Positions 56,801-64,000 of a stretch of DNA of 64,000 bases are shown one piece after another. Position 1 is the first letter of the stretch; each line of letters opens with the position of its first letter. A program made the position numbers and the translations under genes. Below the pieces are notes generated by a model that searched no databases, had not been told where the DNA came from, and was given only the letters and a program-made list of their open reading frames with translations. The DNA comes from Macrostomum hystrix (Eukaryota; Platyhelminthes; Macrostomidae): positions 26,496,001 to 26,560,000 of the forward strand of contig CATNEN010000001.1 in NCBI GenBank assembly GCA_950097015.1, read 5' to 3'.

Positions 56801-59800
56801 CACGTCACACAAACTGGGGCTCGTGCACGACTCTTTGGGTGAGTGCCAGTTACGAGTCTGTCTCTGCCTGTTCGGGGTGCCCATGTGTCCGTTTAGGGTG
56901 TCCCTCTGACTTTCAGGTTGTTTATCTGTTTGCTCGGAGTGTCCATTTGTCTGTTCAGGGTGTCTCTCTGTCAGCCCTGGGTGTCTGTCTCTCCTGCTAA
57001 GTGTGTCTGGCTGTCAGCTCCGGCTATGTCTGTCCAGTGTCAAGCCGGTCTGGTGTCTCCCAATCCGCAGTGATCCGCTCCGCCGGTCTCCTGATGTTCC
57101 ACCCTGGTCGGCGTCGTTCGACAACTGCTGGCGTCGGCGTGACAACTCGGCGCGCCCCAACCCAGCCAGTTTGCACCCACCATCGGCACCGACAGTCCAT
57201 TGTGCTGGGCGAGCCCACGCTTCGCTTGACATTTCAGCAGCCGCCGCAGCAGTTGCCTTCGCCGCAGAGAAGTTCGCAGCAGCCGCCGCAGGCCATCAGG
57301 CAGCGGCGTCGAAGAAGCAGCAGCGCCGGCGATCTTCTGTCCTTTCAGCAGCAGCGTCGGCGTCCCCAGTCGGCTCTGGGGCCAGCCGACCGTCGCATGT
57401 CATTCTGCTGCTGCCCGGAGGCCGCCGCGGCTCAGTTCGCGCTGTCTCCCTCGGAGGCGGTGGTGGCTGTCGCTGTTGCGATAACAACGGCTGCTGGCAA
57501 TGCAACTTCAACACCAGCCACCGGGCCACCAGTCCAGATTCAACTCGATCAGTTTGGAAATGACGCCACACAGACGGCTGCCAGAATCCATTCTGAGCAG
57601 CAGCAGCAGCGGCAGCAGCAGCAGCAGCAGCCAGCAAAGCCCGCGGCCAGTCGCTACAGGTCTCCATTCGATGTTGAACGCTCGGAACTGCACTACAGCT
57701 ACTATGGGGCCAAGCGAGGCGGCACAACAATCAGGCAGCCGCAGCATTCCACCGATGAGCCGGACACTGTCAGCATCGACAGCGGCAGCGTCGCCTCCGT
57801 TGACATCGGCTCGTCGACTATGTCAGCGTCACGCATGATGACGCCGCAGCAGAGCCTCAGCGCCAGCATGGCTAGCGCTTTTCGGCGCACCGCCAGCATC
57901 CGGAAAGTGGCCAGCAGCCTCAGCAAGCGGATGACGGACAAGCTGCAGGCCAGCCTGAGACTCAGCGCCAGCAGCAGCAGCACGCAGGACCTCCGCGGCT
58001 CCTCGCAGACGTCGCTGCACCAGTCGCAGCAGCAGTTCGGCGGCTCCACCGATCTACTGGACTCCGAGTCTCTGTCCAAGGCCTGGCGGAACATCAGCCG
58101 GCCCGGCTTGGCTCCGCTGTTGTCGGCCGCGCCGCATATTGCGAATGGCTCGGATGCCTCCAGGCCCCTGCTAGTCCGAGTCACCTCCTGCACAGTCTGT
58201 CCGTCCTGCCGGGTCTGTGTCTACGACGAGGAGATCATGGACGGCTGGTCGGCTGACGAGTCCTGCATGACCATCGACTGTCCGTTCTGTTCGAGAACCC
58301 TCAGGCCCGAGTTATCTATTGACTGCGGCAATCAGCAGCCGTTCTCCGTGGTCTACTTGTCACCGCTGGTGCTGCGCAAGGAGCTGGAGAACCTGCTGGC
58401 TGACGAAGGCGACGCTTATCTGGCCGGCGAGGCATTCAGAGAACACGTGGCCGACTCCAGGCACACCAGCTGCCTGCTGTTCTGGAACCTGCTCTGGTGA
58501 GCTGTGAAGCTGGGGTAGGCAAAGTAGAGGCTGGATTAGACAAATAGAGGCTGCAGTAGGCAAAGTAGAGGCTGTAGTAGGCAAAGTAGAGGCTGTAGTA
58601 GGCAAAGTAGAGGCTGTAGTAGGCAAAGTAGAGGCTGCAGTAGGCAAAGTAGAGGCTGCAGTAGGCAAAGTAGAGGCTGGAGTAGGCAATGCAGGTTGGA
58701 AGCTAGAGTAGACAAAGTAGAGTGGAGGCTGGAGTAGACAACGTAGAGTGGAGGCTGGAGTAGACAACGTAGAGTGGAGGCTGGAGTAGACAACGTAGAG
58801 TGGAGGCTGGAGTAGACAACGTAGAGTGGAGGCTGGAGTAGACAACGTAGAGTGAGGGAGGAGTAGGCAAAGTAGGGTTGTGGCTAGAGTAGGCAAAGTA
58901 GGGTTGTGGCTGGAGTAGGCAAAGTAGGGCTGTGGCTGGAGTAGGCAAAGTAGGGCTGTGGCTGGAGTAGGCAAACTAGGGTTGTGCTATAGTGATTAGA
59001 AGCCTTGTATATCTCATTATTCGCATCCACTCTAACACACTCTTATAGGTACCTGGAGCGTTTGAAATTGCCCCACTGCTTAAGCGACCACCTGTTGCAG
59101 TGGCATCGGCAGCAGAATCAGCAGCAGCAGCAGCCGACGTCAGTGCAGATCCAGTGCTACTGGGACAATTGCGAGGCCCACCCCACTCCTCTGTACCAAG
59201 TGTTCCACAGCCGAAGGCGGGGTGAACGAGTCGACGACGAGCTCAGCCGCCTGATGGACAGCGTGATCACCTGCATCATGGAGAACGACATGAACACCGC
59301 GCTCAAGACTGTGGTTGCTAGGCGGATTCCTGCTTCACCAGCGACTCCGAGGGCCAAGCCCGCTGCTGTTGCTGCTCCGGGGTCAGCCACCAGCCCCAGA
59401 GGATCGCGCACGACCTCGGCAGGCCAGCGCTCGTTGTACAGGGAGGTGCTGTTCCTGGTTCTGGTGGCGCTCCGGAGGGAAAATATTAACCTGCGTGAGT
59501 GCTGCCCATCTGGCACCTTGGCAATTTTACATTTTGCAGATTTTGGTGAGATTTTGAAATCTAGAGATTCGATGTGTGAGATTTTAAAATGTTAAGATTC
59601 TGTGTGAGACTTTGAAATGGAAAGATTCCATGAGATTTTGAAATTTATAGATTCTATGGGTGAGATTTTGAAATGCAAAGATTCAATGGGTGAGATTTTG
59701 AAATGCAAAGATTCAATGGGTGAGATTTTGAGATGTAAAGATTCTGTGTAAGATTTTGAAATTTATAGATTCTATGGGTGAGATTTTGAAATGCAATGAT

Positions 59801-60336
59801 TCTATGGGTGAGATTTTGAAACGTAAAGATTCTATGGGTGAGATTTTGAAATGTAAAGATTCTATGGGTGAGATTTTGAAATGCAAAGATTCTATGGGTG
59901 AGATTTTGAAACGTAAAGATTCTATGGGTGAGATTTTGAAATCTAGAGATTCAATGGGTGAGATTTTGAAATATTAAGATTCTGTGTGAGACTTTGAAAT
60001 GGAAATATTCCAGGGGTGAGATTTCGAAATTTATAGATTCTATGGGTGAGATTTTGAAATGCAAAGATTCTATGGGTGAGATTTTGAAATGTAAAGATAC
60101 TTTCGGTGAGACTTTTAGGAGCCGGAAGATTCCATGCGATATTTTATACCTGTTGGCCGTTTTAATTAAGCTGATCCAACTCTCCCCCGTGTCTCCCAGA
60201 CGCCTTCGACCACGAGTTCACCACCAGCCTGAACGAGACGGTGATGCCCAACCTTGGCGAGTACCTGACCAATCGGGACTCGCCCAGGCCAGCCGTACTG
60301 CTCACCAGAGACACATTCCCTCCTCTGGACCTGTGA
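41900..60336 (+). CDS. DENND4: DENND4/Crag-type Rab guanine-nucleotide exchange factor (10 exons, 1,691 aa)
   Basis: Exons: 41900-42124, 43587-44398, 45952-46077, 48783-49403, 50296-50802, 54326-54945, 56683-56838, 57071-58496, 59049-59494, 60200-60336. They sum to 5,076 bases and all phases match. The product follows DENND4 order. MABP domain is in exons 1-2 ([18 protein letters not shown]), then uDENN (exon 2). cDENN is in exons 2-4 ([27 protein letters not shown]), dDENN in exons 4-5. A helical PPR-like stretch is in exon 6 ([17 protein letters not shown]). A Ser/Gln-rich linker and a CxxC...CPFC zinc-ribbon-like motif with [16 protein letters not shown] are in exon 8. Conserved tail [20 protein letters not shown] is in exon 9. 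Family members activate Rab10 (Drosophila Crag: Rab10/Rab11) in polarised secretion. Every intron carries tandem repeats. Length is normal for the family; no lesion seen. Confidence 0.93.
42180..43525. repeat. 22-bp minisatellite, DENND4 intron 1
   Basis: About 60 head-to-tail copies built on GATGYACTGAATGASAGTAG. Main variants are C/T in GATGYACTGA, C/G in GASAG, and occasional GACACACTG units. Starts about 55 bases after the donor and ends about 60 bases before the acceptor. Confidence 0.97.
44610..44845. repeat. 21-bp minisatellite, DENND4 intron 2 (first array)
   Basis: About eleven copies around ATCCCATTCAGTTGGACAA, with AATTA/AAATA and GTT/CTT variants. Confidence 0.95.
45370..45850. 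repeat. 34-bp minisatellite, DENND4 intron 2 (second array)
   Basis: About fourteen copies around GGGTGTAGAACTGAAGCAAG, ending either AGCTGAAGGA or AGCTTCAGGA. The array stops about 100 bases before the exon 3 acceptor. Confidence 0.95.
46088..46430. repeat. 32/33-bp minisatellite, DENND4 intron 3 (first array)
   Basis: Pyrimidine-rich units beginning TTCTACTGTCT. They alternate between a form with TCCCTTGCCTACCG and a form with TCATCCCTGCCAACAGA, giving a 65-base higher-order period in the first half. Starts about 10 bases after the splice donor. Confidence 0.93.
46925..47570. repeat. 20-bp minisatellite, DENND4 intron 3 (second array)
   Basis: About thirty copies of GAGTGACTGAGTGAGGGAAG, some lengthened to 27 bases by an extra CAAGGAA or AAGGAAG step. 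Purine-rich on the sense strand. Confidence 0.95.
48140..48745. repeat. 22/25-bp minisatellite, DENND4 intron 3 (third array)
   Basis: Units of TTCTGTTCACACCTTTCACT plus TGC, GC or GCTGG endings; the early half has period 22, the later half period 25. Pyrimidine-rich with no AG in the consensus. Ends about 40 bases before the exon 4 acceptor. Confidence 0.95.
49425..50060. repeat. 38-bp minisatellite, DENND4 intron 4
   Basis: About sixteen very uniform copies. Each contains the palindrome CTAGATCTAG and a hairpin ATCTAG-CAGCT-CTAGAT, then TTTCTGATGCA or TTTCTGATGAA. Starts about 20 bases after the donor; the last unit decays near 50040-50090. Confidence 0.97.
50975..52095. repeat. 16/17-bp pyrimidine minisatellite, DENND4 intron 5 (first array)
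   Basis: Roughly 65 degenerate copies of GTCTCATCTCTCCCCC and shortened forms (GTCTCATCTTCCCC, GTCTGATCTGTCCCAT). Almost pure pyrimidine on the sense strand. Confidence 0.93.
52180..52970. repeat. 24-bp minisatellite, DENND4 intron 5 (second array)
   Basis: About 32 copies around GTGGATAACAGTCGATGYAC followed by TGAA or TGAT. The first half is mixed; from about 52545 onward the units are identical. The period is a multiple of three with no stops, which is why open frames appear on both strands; they are not genes. Confidence 0.97.
54975..55530. repeat. 26-bp minisatellite, DENND4 intron 6 (first array)
   Basis: About 21 copies around CACATTCTGGTCATGCTCCA followed by TTCTAT, beginning about 25 bases after the donor. 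No AG in the consensus. Confidence 0.95.
55935..56550. repeat. 23-bp minisatellite, DENND4 intron 6 (second array)
   Basis: About 27 copies around CTCTAACCTGTTCCAATCTC with AACC/CACC and CCAA/CTAA variants. No AG in the consensus; ends about 130 bases before the exon 7 acceptor. Confidence 0.95.
56860..57040. repeat. Degenerate ~24-bp repeat, DENND4 intron 7
   Basis: Irregular copies of a GGGTGTC...CTGTTC-type motif fill most of this 232-base intron. The order is visible but eroded. Confidence 0.55.
58505..58985. repeat. 21/26-bp minisatellite, DENND4 intron 8
   Basis: Starts about 10 bases after the donor. Three successive sub-families share GGCTG-AGTAG-CAAAGTAG words: GAGGCTGTAGTAGGCAAAG (21 bp), then a 26-bp form with GTAGAGTGGAGGCTGGAG, then a 26-bp form with GTGGCTGGAGTAGGCAAAG. 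Confidence 0.93.
59540..60115. repeat. 30-bp minisatellite, DENND4 intron 9
   Basis: About nineteen copies around ATGGGTGAGATTTTGAAATG, each followed by YAAAGATTCT. Every full unit contains GGTGAGAT, a good match to a 5' splice site. Confidence 0.95.
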
Positions 60337-62748
60337 GCATATTTGCTGCATTCCGTTTCTGTGAGAGCTGAGTAATAAGCAACTGACTGTACGTAGAGCT
60401 CGAACAATTCGCTTGTGAATGCTCTACCCGCTTACTGTGCTTGCTGGCAATTTGAAATCGAATGCATCTTTTGTACACTTCAAATTGCTTATTTATTGTT
60501 ATTTTAAATTGTACAGAAATGCTACTAGAAGTGCTTGCCTTCTGTAACCCACACTCTATTAATTAATTCTATTATAAACCATTTTTATCTTATAGATTTC
60601 TAAAATACGTTCCAGTACAACTTATTGATTTTTCGCATTATGAATTCATAGATTTATTGAGCTGCCTAGCAACCCGTTGCTCTCCCTTGTCTTTTGTTAT
60701 CCGCTAATCCTGTTTCTGAGCAGCTGTGATTTTATTCTGTTACCTTAACCCAGCTATACCTTAACCATTCTCCCATTATCTCTATAATAATCCAATTAGA
60801 TTGAAAGGCCAATATAATTCAATTAGCAGTTGAAATTAAAATAGCTGATAATTGATGCGATTTTTCAAGTGCTTCAGATAATTTTTCCCCCAAAGTCTGC
60901 TTCGAATTCGATGATTTGAAAGGTCGGCGACTGCAGTTAAAACTGTCATCAATGTGCAATTTACTCTCATTATCGCATTCGTTTCACTCATTTCACACTC
61001 GTGTCACTCCTTTCACATTATTGTCACTTTTCACACTATTTTCACTTCTTTCATTTTCTCATCACTCATTTCGCTCTCCAATCACTCATTTCACTCTCCC
61101 ATCACTCCTTTCACTCTCCCATCACTCACAGTGGCAGTCTGACTGCCAGCTGTATTTTCTGTTTGGTTTGGTCTTTTTGCGCAATGCTTTTTTATTTGAG
61201 TTATCAGAATGTGCCTGTTGAGTAGCAAAGTGATTGTTGAACAGTGAATTGCCCTATTTAGCCTATACTTATCGATCGTCAGGTTGATTGCAACATGCTC
61301 GCGTCTATCACTGTTGACTAATCTATTATTCATTTTCATGATCATGATATTGGTCAATATGCTTAGAGCTATAAACATGGCTACGACTATTCCTGGATTC
61401 ACTATATAACCATTTATGAGGCTATATATATTTATTTATTTATTATATCTAACAGGGAATTTGCCTAAACCTGATTTATAATCTGTTTCTTCTAGCCTCT
61501 ATCTTTTCTAGACATCAAAATACGAATAGACCGCTAAAATCAATCCGAAATGATGGCCTTACCGCTGCAAATGATTCACTCAAGGCTAGAGAATCCCGTT
61601 CAACATGAGACCCTTTATAAACACAGAAAACGCAGTTGATTAATTTTTATTTGATTCATTTTAGTTACGGGTCAATTGTTAACAAAAATGATAGCAGTTA
61701 GGACATTGTATCGTGTGCGCCAGCAGTATTAAGATTATGCTAAAATAACACCGAATCGGTTTGTATCGAATTTGCTACACGAAATCAACTAGCTACACCT
61801 GACACTCCCAGCACACAGGTACACACAGATACACACAGGTCATGTATCTAGCCGTCTATGCGACTAAATCAACGAATTCGCAACATCGGCAAAAAAAATC
61901 GTGATTGCGGCTGCTGTTTCACAGAAAGACGATAAAATGACCAGCCACAGGGCTTTGAGACAAGCTGTCAACAGGCTTTCATATTAAATGGGGATTAGCA
62001 CAGGCACAGGGATTTAAAAATCCGATTTTCTGTCCAAATTTGAGTCCTTCATTTAAGAGACATTCGAAAATCGGAATTCTCAAATTTGAGAACAACCTTA
62101 TGCATACAAGGTTATAGTAACCTGTACAGGATACATTCAGAGCTCTAGAACAAACTTAAAAAATAGAAATATCAAGATATTTAACGAAAGCTAAATTGTG
62201 CAAATATAACAGTTGAACACGAAAGGGTCGAAGACAGTTAAGTGCAAAAGTACAGGCTAACGGCTAGTACTTTTACCGACTGATTGATGTTTTCGCTTAA
62301 AAATAACATGACAATTTGGTATCAGAAACTTGCTATTCTGTTAGCTCTCTGTAGTGCAGAAATTGATGTGACACTGATTGACTGTTGCTAATGGGCAAAT
62401 ACTGAGTGATAACTCCGCCATGTGCGGTATGTGGTGTACTGGAAATACTAGCGCTTCACCTTGGTAAAATATATATTGCGGAACAAAGACAAAACTGAAA
62501 GCTTTCAAACACCTGACAACACCGACTATGAAATTGTGCGCCCGCAGTTAAAAACTCTCAGCTCTTTTGAAAAGCAACAAAGTTTAAAAAAAGCTGATCA
62601 TTATGATCAACAGGAAGTTGGCTCCATTGTGCGCTGTTTTAATTGCAGTCATGAACTATCTAGAATATTTTAGTTCAAATAAAAGGGCGCTTTAACGGTA
62701 TAGCAAACGATTCGCTTTCACGGACATTGTGATAGACACGGAGCGTCC
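60337..62748. other. Convergent intergenic region
   Basis: AT-rich gap between the DENND4 stop and the stop of the minus-strand polyQ gene. Around 60,965-61,130 it holds degenerate TCACTC/TTTCACTC pyrimidine repeats. No coding or RNA-gene signature seen. Confidence 0.5.
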
Positions 62749-63856
62749 TCAGCGACGCACCAGCGGGCTGAACAGACTGCTGGACTGCAGCAGCTCCTCC
62801 AGTCTCTCGGAGATGTTCTGCTGGATGAGGTGAATCTGATAGGCCAAGTAGAGTACATAGGCCAGGCAGAGCACAATGAGACTGCAGCCGAGGGCCATGC
62901 GATTATCCGACAGGATGAAAGACAGATGCGACTCTGAACAAGGATTAGCGGGGATTAAGCATAACAGATGTGACTCTGAACAAGGATTAGCGGGGATTAA
63001 GCATAACAGATGTGACTCTGAACAAGGATTAGCGGGAATTAAGCATACCAGATGTGACTCTGAACAAGGATTAGTGAAGATTAAGCATGACAGATGTGAC
63101 TCTGAACAAGGATTAGCAGGGATTGAGCATGAAGGATGCGGCTGTGTACAAAGATTAGCAGGGATTAAGCTTTATAGATAGCGACCTCGAATATGAAATG
63201 CTGGCTTTACACGTTACCTAGAAGTGCACTCACTGATTATCAAAACAATATGAAGAAAAAATTGCGAACACTGACGAAGCAAGTTCGGACGCATGGGCTC
63301 AGCTTCTTGCTGTGGGGGCGGCTGCTGCAGCTGCTGTTGCTGAAGCGCAGTTTGCGGTGGCGGCTGCTGTAGCTGCTGCTGCTGCTGCTCGTTCTGAACA
63401 TTGTTAGTCGGAGCAGTCAGCTGTTGGCCCGAGCCAAGCTGTGGACGCACGCAGTCTCCATTGAGATGAAGATGGCCCCTGTGCTTGACTAGCTAAAGGC
63501 ATTCGAAGAAAAACAGCAGTCGGAATTAATAGTTTATACTCGTACTTCACTATGTGCAGCTATTGGGGCTGCGTACGGCTTTTCAGTCCATGGACTGGCC
63601 TGGGTCGATGCTACACCCACCGTCAATTAACCCAGCTAATACTACCAATAACCACTAGGCCACAACGCTTTCTCTAGCCACTAGAATACAACCCCTTTCT
63701 TTATCCCTTATTGCGGAATATCCATTGTACTGAAGAAAAAATGACTCGGAGCAGCTGAAAGCTTACCACGGCACCTCGGGCCTGCAGCGATGCCAAGTCT
63801 GAGTCGCTAGAGCTGCGCAGAATTTTTCTTGTGGTTGCAATCGCACTGACTGTGGG
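62749..63856 (-). CDS. PolyQ, two-helix membrane protein, 3' part of a gene that continues beyond the window
   Basis: Three minus-strand exons whose phases fit: 63856-63767 (30 codons, donor GTAAGC), 63492-63234 (donor GTGAGT), 62933-62749 (TGA). The order is a Ser/Asp-rich stretch, a Gln/Pro tract (EQQQQQLQQPPPQ), a hydrophobic helix (FFLHIVLII), a second clear transmembrane helix (ALGCSLIVLCLAYVLYLAY) and a short amphipathic tail (LIQQNISERLEELLQ) that could be a coiled coil. I do not recognise the family. A tail-anchored or hairpin membrane protein is plausible. The N-terminus lies past the window end; 63857-64000 is intron sequence. Confidence 0.65.
62922..63182. repeat. 42-bp intronic array carrying 3' splice-site copies
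   Basis: About six copies in the 300-base intron between the last two exons of the minus-strand polyQ gene. On the gene's strand each unit reads AATCCTTGTTCAG then AGTCACATCTG, which duplicates the true acceptor and first exon bases (AGTCGCATCTG). The 5'-most units are more diverged. Confidence 0.9.
63585..63680 (-). mobile_element. tRNA-derived SINE-like element in intron
   Basis: On the minus strand: box A-like GTGGCCTAGTGGTTATTGG, then box B-like GCATCGACCC about 45 bases on. It lies in the intron 63493-63766 of the polyQ gene. The tail is not obvious. Confidence 0.4.
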
Positions 63857-64000
63857 CTGCAAATGGGGAAACAATTTGCTAGTCCTATATACTAAATTTA
63901 GAAGTTTTACAATGTCATTAACTTTTCATAAAAGTTCTTCTAAACTTACTAGTATTACAAGGTGAAATTCCTAAAACGAAGCCTTCCCTGTTTCCCTCTC

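Noticed and set aside
62461-62673. 70-codon plus-strand frame
   Set aside because: Starts at a non-ATG codon, has no recognisable domain, and lies in the intergenic gap.
62876-63181. 101-codon plus-strand frame with a 14-residue repeat
   Set aside because: It is the 42-bp array in the intron of the minus-strand gene, read on the wrong strand.
42180-63182. Possible CRISPR arrays among the many direct repeats
   Set aside because: Repeats are head-to-tail without unique spacers, and the host is eukaryotic.

Overview
The window is metazoan nuclear DNA. It has spliced genes with GT/AG introns, animal-type multidomain proteins, DIRS, gypsy and LINE relics, and very abundant minisatellites. A repeat-rich invertebrate fits best, and a flatworm such as a macrostomid is my guess; no marker in the sequence proves the taxon.

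Positions 1-22.2 kb hold about two and a half tandem copies of a ~10-kb unit. Each unit carries an intronless gene for a secreted, truncated EGF-receptor-type ectodomain (signal peptide, L1, furin-like CR1, L2, part of CR2, then stop). The copies start before position 1, at 9334 and at 19315. They are nearly identical except in the L2 domain, which is sharply hypervariable. The spacer carries a dead gypsy integrase, a LINE reverse-transcriptase relic and a degenerate AT-rich repeat. Private events mark single copies: a captured PAN-like exon in unit 1, two solo-LTR-like insertions with empty sites in units 2 and 3, and an 18-bp stop-creating insertion in copy 1.

Positions 22.2-31.0 kb hold a broken protein-kinase gene (minus strand), 3.2 kb of AT-rich DNA with no recognised gene, and a DIRS/PAT-type tyrosine-recombinase retrotransposon (minus strand). 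The element abuts the first visible exon of a NACHT/WD-repeat (NWD1-like) STAND ATPase gene, 31.0-37.8 kb (+), whose last two exons encode a Dpy-30 motif. Convergent to it is a complete three-exon gene for a small secreted WSC plus PAN-like protein (38.35-39.93 kb, minus).

Positions 41.9-60.3 kb hold a complete ten-exon DENND4/Crag-type Rab GEF gene, predicted 1,691 aa; every splice phase closes when the exons are joined by hand. All nine introns contain tandem repeats, nearly every array with its own unit, often beginning within tens of bases of the 5' splice site. By hand estimate about two thirds of the intronic DNA is minisatellite. Two introns 10 kb apart share a related core with the same polymorphic position. 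Downstream, a minus-strand gene for a polyQ, two-helix membrane protein (62.7-63.9 kb, continuing out of the window) has an intronic 42-bp array in which each unit carries a copy of the 3' splice site.

The strongest leads are the hypervariable L2 cassettes in secreted EGFR-like ectodomains, and the link between splice sites and minisatellite birth. All splice sites, domain limits and repeat counts were made by eye.
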